Source: Numidum massiliense
GTDB taxonomy: Bacteria; Bacillota; Bacilli; Thermoactinomycetales; Novibacillaceae
NCBI RefSeq assembly: GCF_001375555.1
Contig: NZ_CTDZ01000009.1
Coordinates: 3,155,758 to 3,219,757 of the forward strand
DNA length: 64,000 nt
Reading direction: 5' to 3'
Shown here piece by piece: positions 1 through 8,814 of this stretch (within the stretch, counting starts at the first letter, position 1; each line of letters starts with the position of its first letter). The position numbers were made by a program, and so were the translations under genes. The notes below the pieces were generated by a model, which was given only the letters and a program-made list of their open reading frames with translations, searched no databases and had not been told where the DNA came from.

Positions 1-742
1 AGGAGACGACTCCGTCCACGAGGCGCTCTTCCGCTAACAAGTCGACAAAGATGCCGACGCCGACGACTTCTGCGCGAAATTCGGCCAACAAGTCTTTAAT
101 TCCCCGTACCGTTCCACCTGCTTTCATAAAATCGTCAATGACGAGGACACGAGAACCTTCCGGAAGGTTCCGCCGCGCGAGGGACATCGTTTGGATGCGC
201 TTGGAAGAACCAGAGACGTAATTAATGCTGACAGCTGATCCTTCGATTACACGGCTATCTCTACGAGCAATGACGACGGGCACGTCGAGATAATGCGCTG
301 TAGCGTAGGCGAGTGGGATCCCTTTGGTTGCAACGGTCAGTACGGCGTCGATCGGTTGAGTAAAATGAGAAGCGAACATCAATCCCAAACAGTTTACGGT
401 TGCCGGCTGACCGAGAATATCGGACATGTACAAATACCCGCCCGGTAAGATCCGTTCGGCTTGGGCCAGTTGGTCGCATATGGCGTCGATTGTCGCCGCT
501 GCCGCTTCGCGGGAAATAGTCGGGATATAGTGAACCCCACCTGCCGCCCCCGCGATCGTTTGCAACTCGCCGTAACCGTCTTCTTGAAACACTTCTTGAA
601 TAATTGCCAAATCCTCACTCAAGGACGACTTTGCCGCCCCGTATTGCTCAGCAAACCGCGAAAGGGATATTACTTGTCGCGGACTAGCCAGCAACTGGCG
701 GGTCATGCCGACTAGACGCGCACTTCGCTTTCTTTTCTTCAT
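1..742 (-). CDS. purR: Purine operon repressor PurR (3' end cut off by window edge)
   Basis: Represses purine synthesis genes and is released from DNA by PRPP. Visible residues 1-247 hold the N-terminal winged-helix region (AKSSLSEDL) and a phosphoribosyltransferase-like domain with the PRPP-binding loop VLVIDDFMKAGGTV. Known PurR proteins are about 275-285 residues, so only the C-terminus is missing at position 1. Two ATG codons lie in tandem at 745 and 742 behind a GGAGGA ribosome site. I chose 742 because spacing to the first is too short. It follows ispE by 39 bp on the same strand with no terminator between, so the two are probably co-transcribed, as in B. subtilis. Confidence 0.95.
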   Translation of the reverse strand, partial: MKKRKRSARLVGMTRQLLASPRQVISLSRFAEQYGAAKSSLSEDLAIIQEVFQEDGYGELQTIAGAAGGVHYIPTISREAAAATIDAICDQLAQAERILPGGYLYMSDILGQPATVNCLGLMFASHFTQPIDAVLTVATKGIPLAYATAHYLDVPVVIARRDSRVIEGSAVSINYVSGSSKRIQTMSLARRNLPEGSRVLVIDDFMKAGGTVRGIKDLLAEFRAEVVGVGIFVDLLAEERLVDGVVS

Positions 743-781
743 CATATCCTCCACAGAACCGAATGTTATGGAGTTAATATA

Positions 782-1648
782 TCATTTTTGTACGCCTTCC
801 CGCAACATACGCACTGCATACACGTCGTTACAAAAGCCGCGTAACGCGTTAACGACGCGGTTAACACGCGTGTCCTGGTTCAGCAGAGCAAAAACTGTCG
901 GTCCGCTTCCCGACATAAGCGCCATATCGACACCAAACCTCAGCAAACAATTTTTGTACGCTTTAACTTCGGGGTGTTGTGCCATCGTCACACTTTCGAG
1001 GACGTTACACGAAAACTTGCACATCGCCTCGTAATTTTGTTCGCGCAGCGCCTGAACCATTAGTGGCGTGCGGGGGTGGTCGCGGATGTCCTCAACCTGC
1101 AGCGTTTGGAAGACTTCTTTCGTCGAGACACTTATCGGAGGCTTAGCGAGTACGACCCAACAAGGCGGCGGTGGGGGTAGTTGCTGCAATTTTTCGCCCC
1201 TGCCTCGTGCGAGCGCTGTTCCGCCATAAAGGCAAAACGGCACGTCCGAACCAATTTCCGCACCGATTACCGCAAGCTCGTCCAGCGTCAACCCGAGGTG
1301 CCACAAGCGATTTAAACCGCGCAGTGTCGCTGCAGCGTCACTACTACCGCCAGCGAGGCCAGCCGCAATCGGAATTTTCTTTTGGATATAGATCGATACG
1401 CCTTGCGAAATGCCGTAGCGTTCTTTTAGTCGAGCCGCAGCCAAATAGGCTAAATTCCGCTCATCGGAAGGAAGTACACCTGATGAACTGGCAACATGGA
1501 TGGCCGAATGTGCCGTTTCACACAAATCGATCCGGTCGGCGAGGTCGATCGTCGTCATAACCATTTCCAGTTCGTGAAAACCGTCACTCCGCTTGTTGAG
1601 TACGTCTAAACTGAGGTTGATTTTTGCCGGCGCCTTTTCTGATATCAT
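782..1648 (-). CDS. ispE: 4-diphosphocytidyl-2-C-methyl-D-erythritol kinase IspE
   Basis: GHMP-family kinase that phosphorylates CDP-methylerythritol in the MEP isoprenoid pathway, in the cytosol. The 288-residue product begins [16 protein letters not shown], the usual IspE start with the substrate-binding Lys-Ile-Asn. It carries the GHMP ATP loop [15 protein letters not shown] near residue 100 and the C-terminal GSGPTVFAL motif. The reading frame is open further upstream, but a GGAGG site precedes the ATG at 1648 and the family starts there. It lies between sspF and purR as in B. subtilis. A strong terminator separates it from sspF, so it probably has its own promoter in the short gap. Confidence 0.96.
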   Translation of the reverse strand: MISEKAPAKINLSLDVLNKRSDGFHELEMVMTTIDLADRIDLCETAHSAIHVASSSGVLPSDERNLAYLAAARLKERYGISQGVSIYIQKKIPIAAGLAGGSSDAAATLRGLNRLWHLGLTLDELAVIGAEIGSDVPFCLYGGTALARGRGEKLQQLPPPPPCWVVLAKPPISVSTKEVFQTLQVEDIRDHPRTPLMVQALREQNYEAMCKFSCNVLESVTMAQHPEVKAYKNCLLRFGVDMALMSGSGPTVFALLNQDTRVNRVVNALRGFCNDVYAVRMLREGVQK

Positions 1649-1705
1649 CTGCCTGCCCTCCTCATACCCGCTCATTTTATCATTTATTGCGGGATTAGTG
1701 GAAGG

Positions 1706-1734
1706 AAAAAAGCTAAGGGGGGACCCCCTTAGCT
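1706..1734 (-). terminator. Rho-independent terminator after sspF
   Basis: On the - strand, AGCTAAGGGGG pairs with CCCCCTTAGCT across a 2-base loop, followed by a run of T. It sits 15 bp past the sspF stop. Confidence 0.9.
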
Positions 1735-1748
1735 CGTGTCCCACAACC

Positions 1749-1925
1749 TTACTCCTCGCGCGCGGCTAACCTTTCTTCGGCGAGTTGGATCGCGCGCTTG
1801 ACCATATTTCCGGCGTCGCGCGTCGTAATCCCACCCCAACCTTCGCGTTGTACGACATCGTAAAATCCGAGGTCCTTCGCCAATTCTTCTTTAAACGCTG
1901 CGGACATAATCGATCGCCGTGCCAT
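1749..1925 (-). CDS. sspF: Small acid-soluble spore protein, alpha/beta type (SspF)
   Basis: A 58-residue DNA-coating protein of the dormant spore. The sequence contains the SASP signatures [12 protein letters not shown] and [16 protein letters not shown], including the germination-protease-type segment and the helix-turn-helix Gly residues. It starts MARRSIMS behind an AGGGGG site. Position between veg and ispE is the classic sspF location. It is expected to be made in the forespore under sigma-G. I looked upstream but did not find a convincing sigma-G promoter. Flanked by terminators on both sides, so it is monocistronic. Confidence 0.95.
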   Translation of the reverse strand: MARRSIMSAAFKEELAKDLGFYDVVQREGWGGITTRDAGNMVKRAIQLAEERLAAREE

Positions 1926-1997
1926 GTTGTAGCCCCCTTGGACGATGGTGATGAGACACCGTTAGTGTATGCAACGCGCGCTGTTTTTAAAGACCTG

Positions 1998-2028
1998 AAA
2001 AAAATAGAACACGGTAACCGTGTTCTAT
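1998..2028 (-). terminator. Rho-independent terminator overlapping the end of veg
   Basis: On the - strand TAGAACACGG and CCGTGTTCTA form a perfect stem with a tight TT-A-CC turn, followed by seven T. The stem begins within the veg stop codon region. Confidence 0.88.
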
Positions 2029-2306
2029 TGTGTAACATATTGTATTTTGACTTTTCCTTCGTTGCGATAGACGGTTAGTTCTACTGTCTCGGTGAGGATA
2101 TCGGCATAGCTGTAGGAAACACGATCAAACGCATGCAGGTCTTTGTCCAACTTTACAATAAAAACTGACGGGTACGTTTCTTCCAACACTCCCGTCCGCT
2201 CAACCGTTTTACGACGACCGCCGTTCACAATGAGTTTAATTTTTTCTCCAATGTGACGGTCCAAGTTACTTTTGATCTCCTGTAACGCATTTTTCGCCAC
2301 GGACAT
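2025..2306 (-). CDS. veg: Veg, biofilm-associated small protein
   Basis: A 93-residue protein of the Veg family (known in B. subtilis to stimulate biofilm matrix genes through SinR; mechanism incompletely known). Conserved blocks [20 protein letters not shown] and [15 protein letters not shown] are present. The ATG at 2306 was chosen because GAGGTGGTT precedes it. Ten upstream codons are open but lack a ribosome site. Two very strong consensus promoters lie just upstream, which fits the high expression known for veg. Confidence 0.95.
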   Translation of the reverse strand: MSVAKNALQEIKSNLDRHIGEKIKLIVNGGRRKTVERTGVLEETYPSVFIVKLDKDLHAFDRVSYSYADILTETVELTVYRNEGKVKIQYVTQ

Positions 2307-2326
2307 AACCACCTCACTTGCTAAAT

Positions 2327-2355
2327 ATTTTAACACTTATTCGGTAGTATGTCAA
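2327..2355 (-). promoter_or_regulatory. veg proximal sigma-A promoter
   Basis: -35 TTGACA (2350-2355), 17-bp spacer, -10 TAAAAT (2327-2332) on the - strand. Confidence 0.8.
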
Positions 2356-2367
2356 ATGAAATAGTAA

Positions 2368-2397
2368 ATTATAGCAGTGCCGCGAGGTAGTTGTCAA
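2368..2397 (-). promoter_or_regulatory. veg distal sigma-A promoter
   Basis: Perfect -35 TTGACA (2392-2397) and perfect -10 TATAAT (2368-2373) with an 18-bp spacer on the - strand, in tandem with the proximal promoter. Confidence 0.85.
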
Positions 2398-2449
2398 TGG
2401 TAAAATTGTAATTCCCATTTTTACAAATCGGAGACAAGCGTTAACGATT

Positions 2450-2923
2450 TTATTTCGTAAAACGATCGGCGACCGCACTGGCACCGTATGCGTCCGGTTT
2501 AATTTTGACTGTGTAGCCGACCGCTGTCACCCAGCCGACCACTTCTTGAATTAATTTGCGCGATTCGCCTCTTTGTCCGACGTCCAAATGAATTTCTAGT
2601 GGTAAATCCAGGAGTTCTTCAAGAAATCCTTTCTCTTTTAGATGTTGCATTAAATCTAAACTGTATTCCGTTTCACGGTAAATGCGGTAACGCAGGTTGT
2701 GTAGCGGCTGCGACCGCATTTTACGCGTGTAGAAGCGCGCCCCTTTACCGATCCGGTGGACAATGACGGCTGTGACGAACAACGTCTGTTGCTGGGTCGT
2801 TTGCGAGTCAGTACCGATCACAATTTTGTAATGCGCATTTTCGTCTTCAGCCATAAACGATTGAATGTCGCGAATCATTTCTTCTAGCGTTATTTGGCCT
2901 TTGCGCGGATGCATAAAATCCAA
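2450..2923 (-). CDS. YkuK-like ribonuclease H-fold protein (DUF458)
   Basis: 157 residues resembling B. subtilis YkuK, a predicted RNase H-fold protein of unknown substrate. Supporting motifs are KIVIGTDSQTT near residue 36, HLDVGQRGESRKLI near 112 and the C-terminal VADRFTK ending. The Asp and Glu residues fit an acidic metal site, but that is inference. No catalytic activity can be claimed. It occupies the place where B. subtilis has yabG, between veg and rsmA. It starts with ATG at 2923 after a weak GGAGGG-type site and lies 37 bp from rsmA. Confidence 0.8.
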   Translation of the reverse strand: MDFMHPRKGQITLEEMIRDIQSFMAEDENAHYKIVIGTDSQTTQQQTLFVTAVIVHRIGKGARFYTRKMRSQPLHNLRYRIYRETEYSLDLMQHLKEKGFLEELLDLPLEIHLDVGQRGESRKLIQEVVGWVTAVGYTVKIKPDAYGASAVADRFTK

Positions 2924-2960
2924 GGCGGTTTCCCTCCTCGAAGGCGAGGTTTGCGAACCG

Positions 2961-3833
2961 TTAACTTATGTCGTCGAGAGCGTTGCTAATACGGGCAAAT
3001 TCGGCTTGTGACAGCGTCTCTGCCCGCCGCTGTGGATCGATGTCTAAACCAGTTAGCCATTCGTTAACTTGCGCTTTACTCCAGTCTGGGAGTAAATGTG
3101 TTTTTATATTATTCGCCAGCGTTTTGCGTCGCTCGCGAAAGCCACTCTGCACGACCGAAAAAAATGTTTCCTCCGACTGTACGGCAACTAGCGCCGTCTG
3201 ATGCGGTTCGAGACAGACGACAGCCGAATCGACTTTTGGACGGGGAATAAACACGTGTGCCGGTACGCGAGCGACTGTCTTTACGGAGGCGTAATACTGC
3301 ACCGCGACGGAGAGCATGCCGTAGTCTTTACCCCCTGGCTGGGCCGCCATCCGCTCGGCCACTTCTTTTTGCGTCATAAAGACGAGTCGCTCGAATGGCA
3401 CCCCTGCCGCTAGCACGTGCATAATGACCGCTGATGTAATGTAATAAGGCAAGTTAGCGACGACGACATATTTTTGCATACCGACTAAGCGCGTATGTAT
3501 TAAGTGTGCAACATCTAGCGCTAAAATATCCCCGTGCACGATTTGTACGTTCGCTGTGTCGGCGAAATTCTCTTGTAGGACGGGAACGAGGCGCCGATCG
3601 ATTTCGACGGCTAGCACAGCACCCGCCGCTGCCGATAGCCGCTCCGTGAGTGCCCCAACCCCAGGACCGACTTCAAGCACGCCTGTTTGTCGATCGAGCG
3701 CCGCCGCGGCGATCATTTTGTCGAGAACGTGTGGATCGGTTAAAAAGTTTTGCCCGAGCGATTTCTTCGGTTGTAAGGCGTGATCTCGTAACAGTTGACC
3801 CGTGCGTGCCGTAATCGGCCGTTCTCTTTCCAT
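2961..3833 (-). CDS. rsmA: 16S rRNA dimethyladenosine transferase RsmA (KsgA)
   Basis: Dimethylates the two adjacent adenines in the 3'-terminal helix of 16S rRNA using SAM. The 290 residues show KKSLGQNFL at the N-terminus, SAM motif LEVGPGVGALTERL near residue 53, and the catalytic N6-adenine motif NLPYYITS near 126. It lies between tatD and the ykuK-like gene. In most Bacillales an RNase M5 gene (rnmV) directly precedes rsmA. Here only 58 bp separate it from tatD. Confidence 0.97.
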   Translation of the reverse strand: MERERPITARTGQLLRDHALQPKKSLGQNFLTDPHVLDKMIAAAALDRQTGVLEVGPGVGALTERLSAAAGAVLAVEIDRRLVPVLQENFADTANVQIVHGDILALDVAHLIHTRLVGMQKYVVVANLPYYITSAVIMHVLAAGVPFERLVFMTQKEVAERMAAQPGGKDYGMLSVAVQYYASVKTVARVPAHVFIPRPKVDSAVVCLEPHQTALVAVQSEETFFSVVQSGFRERRKTLANNIKTHLLPDWSKAQVNEWLTGLDIDPQRRAETLSQAEFARISNALDDIS

Positions 3834-3891
3834 TGAATGCCTCCGTTTATGGCGTTTATTACAAGTTTAGCACAAAATTGTCGCCATATTG

Positions 3892-4665
3892 TTAAGGTAG
3901 CTTAAATAAACGTTTCGCGTTCGACGTCGTCTCTAATGCGAGCTGTTCCAAGCTGATCCCGCGCACTTCTGCCATTTTTTGCGCTACGTAATAGACGTAA
4001 CCCGTTTCGTTCCGCCGACCGCGTCGCGGTTCTGGAGCCAAGTACGGACAGTCGGTCTCGACGAGCAAGCGGTCGTACGGCACTTGACGAGCGATGTCAC
4101 GCACGTCGTCCGCTTTTTTGAACGTGAGCGGACCGCCTAAACCGATGTAAAAACCTAAGTCGAGTGCAGCGCGAGCGATTTTCCAGTCACCGCCGAAACA
4201 GTGCATCACCCCACCGACGTCAGCGGCTCCCTCTTCTTTTAAGATCGCCACGACGTCTCGGTACGATTCGCGAGCGTGGATGATAATCGGCAGGTGAAGT
4301 TTTTTTGCGAGCGCAATTTGCCGTCGGAAGACGTCTTTTTGCACATCGTGCGGCGAATGGTTGCGGTAGTAGTCTAAGCCCATCTCGCCGAGTGCGACGA
4401 CCTTCTCGTGCGCGGCGAGCTGTTCGATCCACACTAAATCTTCGTCCTGCATCGTTTGTGCGTCGTGCGGATGCCACCCGATCGCCGCATAAATAAAGTC
4501 GTACGCCTCCGCGAGCGCAAGAGTCGGCGGGATCGTCTCGCGGTTGTAGCCGACGTTGATCATGTGGGACACGTGAAATTCGCTCCGCGCACGGTGAATC
4601 ACTTCGTCGCCGTCTTCATCGAACTGTGAATCGTTTAAATGGGTGTGCGTATCAATCAATTGCAT
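3892..4665 (-). CDS. tatD: TatD-family metal-dependent deoxyribonuclease
   Basis: 257-residue TIM-barrel hydrolase of the TatD/YcfH family (YabD in B. subtilis), a Mg-dependent 3'-5' exonuclease in characterised members. Metal ligands are visible as DTHTHLND at the start, GEMGLDYYR near residue 92, IIHARES, MHCFGG and VETDCPYLAPEPRRG. It starts at the ATG at 4665 directly with MQLIDTHTHL. It lies downstream of metG as in B. subtilis, separated by 75 bp. Confidence 0.95.
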   Translation of the reverse strand: MQLIDTHTHLNDSQFDEDGDEVIHRARSEFHVSHMINVGYNRETIPPTLALAEAYDFIYAAIGWHPHDAQTMQDEDLVWIEQLAAHEKVVALGEMGLDYYRNHSPHDVQKDVFRRQIALAKKLHLPIIIHARESYRDVVAILKEEGAADVGGVMHCFGGDWKIARAALDLGFYIGLGGPLTFKKADDVRDIARQVPYDRLLVETDCPYLAPEPRRGRRNETGYVYYVAQKMAEVRGISLEQLALETTSNAKRLFKLP

Positions 4666-4740
4666 GTTACAAATACTCCCCCTTCCTCCGCCTATTTATC
4701 TTCGCCAATTCATGGACTGTTTCACTAGCTTCTGTTCCTG

Positions 4741-6795
4741 TTACTTCACTTTCGTCCCGTTCGGGATGTCGCCAGAGACGGTCGAGAGCACGAGGCGCTC
4801 ACCTTCCGCCGCCGCTAAAATCATCCCATTCGACAGTTCGCCGCGCAATTTCACCGGTTTTAAGTTAGTCACACAGACGACCTTTTGCCCGATGAGTTCC
4901 TCCGGCCGGTAATACTCAGCGATACCGGAGACGACTTGCCGCTGTTCATAGCCGAGGTCAAGTTGCAATTTTAACAGTTTGTCAGCTTTCTTCACTCGCT
5001 CGGCCTGCACAATTTCCGCGACGCGCAAATCGACTTTAAAGAAATCGTCGATCGTAATTTCCGTGGGACGACCTTCATCTTGTGGCGCATGTTCGTCAGC
5101 GGTAGCACTATTTTTTTCTGCCCCTACTTTCGCCTTGTCACTATGGGAAGCTCCCTGTTCGCGCGCTTCCCTGGCCAATTTATTTTGTTCAGCTTGCTTG
5201 CGCGCCGCTGCCGTCGACGCATCGATGACCGCAATTTCTTCTTCTAAGTCGAGGCGTGGAAACAGTGGCTCACCTTTCGTTACGCGTTGGCCGTCGGGAA
5301 GAAGTCCGAAGGTGGCACACGACTGCCAGTTCGTCAGCGAGTCGTCGCCAGCAATGCCTAACTGTTGCCACATGCGCTGCGGCGCCTTCGTCAAGAACGG
5401 CTGTAACAAGATCGATACGATGCGCAAGCTCTCCGCTAAATGGTATAGCACCGTCGCCAACCGGTCTTTCTTCGCCTCGTCTTTCGCTAGCGCCCATGGC
5501 ATCGTCTCATCAATGTATTTGTTTGCGCGGCCGACGAGGCGCCAAATGTGTTCTAGTGCGTTGCTGTACTCCAATTTTTCCATGTGTGCTTCGACCGCTT
5601 GCACCGTTTGTCCGGCGAGGGCGATCAGTTCGTCGTCCGGCGCTTCCCGCACGTCCCGCTTGACGATGTGTCCTTCAAAATATTTTTCGATCATGTTAAC
5701 GGTGCGGTGGAGTAAGTTGCCGAGGTCGTTGGCCAAGTCGAAATTGAGCCGCTGAATAAATGCCTCTGGCGTAAACACACCGTCGTGGCCGAATTGGATC
5801 TCCCTGAGCACGAAGTAGCGTACCGCGTCCGAACCGTATCGGTCGATGAGAAATTTCGGATCGATGACGTTGCCTTTCGATTTGGACATTTTACCGTCCG
5901 GCATGAGGAGCCATCCGTGACCGAACACTTTTTTCGGCAACGGCAAATCTAACGCCATGAGGAGCGCCGGCCAAATGATTGTATGGAAGCGGAGAATGTC
6001 TTTACCGATAATTTGCACGTCGGCTGGCCAGTACCGTTTGAACTTCGCATCGTCGTCCGACAAGTAGCCGAGCGCCGTCAAATAGTTCGTTAAGGCGTCA
6101 ATCCATACGTACACGACGTGCTCTGAATCGCCCGGCACTTTAATCCCCCAGTCGAACGTCGTGCGCGACACGCACAAGTCTTCCAGACCAGGCTTCAGGA
6201 AGTTATTGATCATCTCGTTCTTGCGCGATTCCGGTTGAATAAATTCCGGGTTCGCCTCGATGTACTGTAATAGGCGCTCCGTATACTTTGACAGGCGGAA
6301 AAAGTAACTCTGCTCGGTCACGTGGCTAATTTCGCGCTGGCAGTCGGGACAGGTGTAGCCGTGATCTGTCTTTGCCTGCCGCTCCGTCCAAAACGCCTCG
6401 CACTCGACACAGTAGTAACCGCTATATTCCCCTAAATAAATGTCGCCGTTGTCCCGCAAGCGCGTGAAAACCTTTTGCACGACTGCCTTGTGCCGCTCTT
6501 CCGTCGTACGGATGAAGTCGTCGTACGCAATATCGAGTTTCTCCCACAAATCTTGGATCCAGGCGACGATCGGATCGATAAATTCCCGCGGCGCTTTTCC
6601 TTCCTTTGCAGCGCGGCGCTGCAATTTTTGCCCGTGTTCGTCTGTCCCAGTTAAAAAGTACACATCGTAACCGGTCAGCCGCTTGAAGCGAGCAATCGTG
6701 TCAGCGGAAATCGTCGTATACGCATTACCGATGTGCAGTTTATTGCTCGGATAATAAATGGGCGTCGTCACATAAAACGTCTGCTGTTTGCTCAT
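4741..6795 (-). CDS. metG: Methionyl-tRNA synthetase
   Basis: Charges tRNA-Met. The 684-residue protein has the class I HIGH-like motif YPSNKLHIGNAY near residue 15, one zinc knuckle CVEC...CPDC at about 128-149, and KMSKSKGNVIDP near 300. A long Ala/Glu-rich linker leads to a C-terminal tRNA-binding OB domain (FFKVDLRVAEIV to the end) that dimerises the enzyme. Length and domain order fit the Bacillus MetS type. ATG at 6795 follows AGGAGG. Controlled by the T-box leader directly upstream. Confidence 0.97.
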   Translation of the reverse strand: MSKQQTFYVTTPIYYPSNKLHIGNAYTTISADTIARFKRLTGYDVYFLTGTDEHGQKLQRRAAKEGKAPREFIDPIVAWIQDLWEKLDIAYDDFIRTTEERHKAVVQKVFTRLRDNGDIYLGEYSGYYCVECEAFWTERQAKTDHGYTCPDCQREISHVTEQSYFFRLSKYTERLLQYIEANPEFIQPESRKNEMINNFLKPGLEDLCVSRTTFDWGIKVPGDSEHVVYVWIDALTNYLTALGYLSDDDAKFKRYWPADVQIIGKDILRFHTIIWPALLMALDLPLPKKVFGHGWLLMPDGKMSKSKGNVIDPKFLIDRYGSDAVRYFVLREIQFGHDGVFTPEAFIQRLNFDLANDLGNLLHRTVNMIEKYFEGHIVKRDVREAPDDELIALAGQTVQAVEAHMEKLEYSNALEHIWRLVGRANKYIDETMPWALAKDEAKKDRLATVLYHLAESLRIVSILLQPFLTKAPQRMWQQLGIAGDDSLTNWQSCATFGLLPDGQRVTKGEPLFPRLDLEEEIAVIDASTAAARKQAEQNKLAREAREQGASHSDKAKVGAEKNSATADEHAPQDEGRPTEITIDDFFKVDLRVAEIVQAERVKKADKLLKLQLDLGYEQRQVVSGIAEYYRPEELIGQKVVCVTNLKPVKLRGELSNGMILAAAEGERLVLSTVSGDIPNGTKVK

Positions 6796-6834
6796 ACCAT
6801 TTCCTCCTCGGGTTCATCGTTTCCTTTTCATTAA

Positions 6835-7125
6835 AAAAGCCCCCCGTCCAGTTGGGACGAGAGGCTTACTCACGCGGTACCACCCAAATTTAGCGCCGCA
6901 AATGCCGGCACTACGCTTTAACACGTGTCACTTATACCGTTAACGCAGGTTCACGGGACACCTTACTATACGGCGCCTTGCGCCGCAGTTCGTTCAGGTG
7001 ACCTTCTCCCGGGCCATGTTCACTGTATCTGCCTATGCCGGCTCGCACCTTCCCCGGCTCTCTGCTTTATAGGCAGAAGACAATTACTCTTCCGTTCATC
7101 GAATGTGATTTCCGTAGCAATGTTG
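6835..7125 (-). promoter_or_regulatory. T-box riboswitch controlling metG, Met (ATG) specifier
   Basis: The - strand leader between the metG promoter and the gene contains the T-box core GGGTGGTACCGCG (6873-6885), which binds the 3' end of uncharged tRNA. After it comes a terminator hairpin (6835-6867) with a poly-T tail. In stem I the AGAGAGCCGG element is followed by a specifier loop GTGAACATGGCC. The specifier ATG is at 7015-7017 and lines up with the TCC specifier of the serS T-box in this window. Uncharged tRNA-Met would prevent termination. Confidence 0.92.
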
Positions 7126-7131
7126 CCTTAT

Positions 7132-7161
7132 ATTGTAACGAAATTAATCCGTCTTTGTCAA
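7132..7161 (-). promoter_or_regulatory. metG sigma-A promoter
   Basis: -35 TTGACA (7156-7161), 18-bp spacer, -10 TACAAT (7132-7137) on the - strand, just ahead of the T-box leader. Confidence 0.8.
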
Positions 7162-7236
7162 CTTACCGTACACCACAATCCTATTATGATCTTCTTCTGA
7201 AGGATTAATAACTTGTCGCGAAGTTATAATTTATCA

Positions 7237-7265
7237 TTGACTGTAAATGGAAACATTGGTACGAT
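7237..7265 (+). promoter_or_regulatory. Probable abrB promoter
   Basis: -35 TTGACT (7237-7242), 17-bp spacer, -10 TACGAT (7260-7265) on the + strand. The AT-rich stretch from about 7266 to 7300 between it and the gene would suit AbrB autoregulation, but no defined operator can be read. Confidence 0.6.
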
Positions 7266-7323
7266 AAAATTGTATATATATAATTTGTCAATATATTGGG
7301 GAAATAAGGAGAGGTGACACAAG

Positions 7324-7581
7324 GTGATGAAGTCAACGGGGATTGTGCGCAAAGTAGATGAATTGGGACGTGTGGTGATCCCGATCGAACTACGCCGGAC
7401 AATGGGGATCGGCGAAAAAGATGCATTGGAAATTTATGTGGACAAAGATCGCGTCATTTTAAAGCGGTACGAGCCTTCCTGTGTTTTTTGCGGTAACGCC
7501 GATCGCACGGTAAACTTTAAAAATAAAATTGTGTGCAGCGATTGTATCGCCCAATTGCCGGCGCCAGTTGCCCAAGAATAA
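7324..7581 (+). CDS. AbrB-family transition-state regulator with Cys-rich C-terminus
   Basis: 85-residue dimeric DNA-binding protein. Residues 1-50 match the AbrB swapped-hairpin DNA-binding domain closely (STGIVRKVDELGRVVIPIEL, then EKDALEIYVD). The C-terminal half differs from B. subtilis AbrB: it has CVFCGN and CSDCIAQL, four Cys in two CxxC pairs, suggesting a small zinc-binding multimerisation module. GTG at 7324 or ATG at 7327 can serve as start, both behind AAGGAGAGG. It sits between metG and rsmI as abrB does in B. subtilis and is transcribed toward the fork. Orthology to abrB is likely by position, function by inference. Confidence 0.88.
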   Translation: MMKSTGIVRKVDELGRVVIPIELRRTMGIGEKDALEIYVDKDRVILKRYEPSCVFCGNADRTVNFKNKIVCSDCIAQLPAPVAQE

Positions 7582-7603
7582 TATAGAAATATAGGCGACA
7601 TTC

Positions 7604-7633
7604 ACGAGCGACCAGACGGCCGCTCGTTTTTTT
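7604..7633 (+). terminator. Rho-independent terminator after abrB-like gene
   Basis: ACGAGCG pairs with CGCTCGT across a 10-base loop, followed by eight T on the + strand. It ends just before the convergent rsmI stop. Confidence 0.85.
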
Positions 7634-7640
7634 GTGCATT

Positions 7641-8522
7641 CTATTCATGCCGCCGGTGATAGTAGTTGTAAACGTCGCGTTTTTTCATGTTTCTTTCCAC
7701 CGCTACTTTTTGTATCGCGTCCCGACTCGACGCGCCCTCGGCGATCCAGTGTGCGACGTGTGCCTCCAAAGAAAGCGCATGCCACCACGGCAACTCTTCC
7801 TCAGCCGCCACTTCGCTCGCGTTCCCTTCAATGGCAAGCGAACATTCGCCGCGCGGGGGATGCTGTTCAAACCACACGACCAATTCGTCAATTGTCCCCC
7901 GCAGCCACTCTTCGTGCCGTTTCGTCAATTCGCGGGCGACCGCTGCTTGGCGGTTGCCCCATTCATCGGCAATGAGCGCAAGCGTCGACAATAACCGATG
8001 CGGTGCTTCGTACAGCAACAGTGTGGCGCTGATGTCCCGCCACTGCTGCAACTCGCGGCGACACGCTTTCCGTTCGCGCGGCAAAAAACCGAGAAACAAA
8101 AAGTGGTCGGTCGGCAACCCCGAGGCGATCAACGCCGAAAGCGCCGCATTGGCTCCTGGAATGGGCACGACAGGTATGTCGTGAGCGATGGCAGTCGCTA
8201 CGAGGGCGCTCCCCGGGTCGGAGATGGCCGGCAAACCGGCATCGCTAACGAGCGCCACCGCTTCCCCTTGTAGCAGTCGCTTGAGCAAGACGTCCCCTTG
8301 CTTTTGTTGGTTATGTTCGTGATACGAAACGAGCGGCACATGAATGTCAAAGTAGTTCGTCAATTTTCGCGTGTGCCGCGTATCTTCAGCTGCAATAACG
8401 TCGACGGCTTGCAACGTGTGCACGGCGCGCACCGTCATATCCTCCAAGTTGCCGATCGGCGTCCCTACGAGATACAGCGTCCCCCTATTTTCTAACGGGG
8501 CAAACGACTTCTGCTGCTGCAC
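7641..8522 (-). CDS. rsmI: 16S rRNA 2'-O-ribose C1402 methyltransferase RsmI
   Basis: SAM-dependent tetrapyrrole-methylase-fold enzyme that methylates the ribose of C1402 in 16S rRNA. The 293-residue product begins [20 protein letters not shown], very like B. subtilis YabC/YraL-type RsmI. It has [22 protein letters not shown] and [13 protein letters not shown] motifs. The frame is open 90 codons upstream, but the GTG at 8522 follows AAAGGAG at good spacing and gives the family N-terminus. Its first 38 bases overlap the end of yazA. Confidence 0.93.
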   Translation of the reverse strand: MQQQKSFAPLENRGTLYLVGTPIGNLEDMTVRAVHTLQAVDVIAAEDTRHTRKLTNYFDIHVPLVSYHEHNQQKQGDVLLKRLLQGEAVALVSDAGLPAISDPGSALVATAIAHDIPVVPIPGANAALSALIASGLPTDHFLFLGFLPRERKACRRELQQWRDISATLLLYEAPHRLLSTLALIADEWGNRQAAVARELTKRHEEWLRGTIDELVVWFEQHPPRGECSLAIEGNASEVAAEEELPWWHALSLEAHVAHWIAEGASSRDAIQKVAVERNMKKRDVYNYYHRRHE

Positions 8523-8814
8523 GGCCGTCACTCTCCTTTCGCGTTGTCTCGCATTCGTTTCCTTGACGCACGAGCGCCAACTTTTCCTCCCGGGACATCC
8601 GTTTAATTTGTCGCTCACGCCGAAGACCCCAGGAGCGGCTCTCCCCCGCTTCGCAGTAGCGCAAGGTAACAGGTGTACGCCCGCGCGTGTATTTCGCCGC
8701 TTTACCCGCGTTGTGTGCGGCGAGCCGCTGCGCGATATCGACCGTGTATCCCGTGTACAACGTGTGGTCACTGCATTCGACGATGTATACAAAGTGCCCT
8801 TTAGCGTGCGTCAT
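8485..8814 (-). CDS. yazA: GIY-YIG domain protein YazA
   Basis: 109-residue single-domain GIY-YIG nuclease-fold protein of the UPF0213 family. The core motif appears as [18 protein letters not shown], followed by [17 protein letters not shown] and the conserved Arg and Glu further on. No cellular substrate is known for the family. Start at ATG 8814 lies inside the last codons of trmN6, and the stop overlaps rsmI, so the three genes are translationally coupled. The same order is found in B. subtilis (yabB-yazA-yabC). Confidence 0.9.
   Translation of the reverse strand: MTHAKGHFVYIVECSDHTLYTGYTVDIAQRLAAHNAGKAAKYTRGRTPVTLRYCEAGESRSWGLRRERQIKRMSREEKLALVRQGNECETTRKESDGRAAAEVVCPVRK

Noticed and set aside
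4979-5755. 258-codon + strand open frame inside metG
   Set aside because: Antisense shadow of a clearly coding gene; no ribosome site, biased composition mirrors metG codons.
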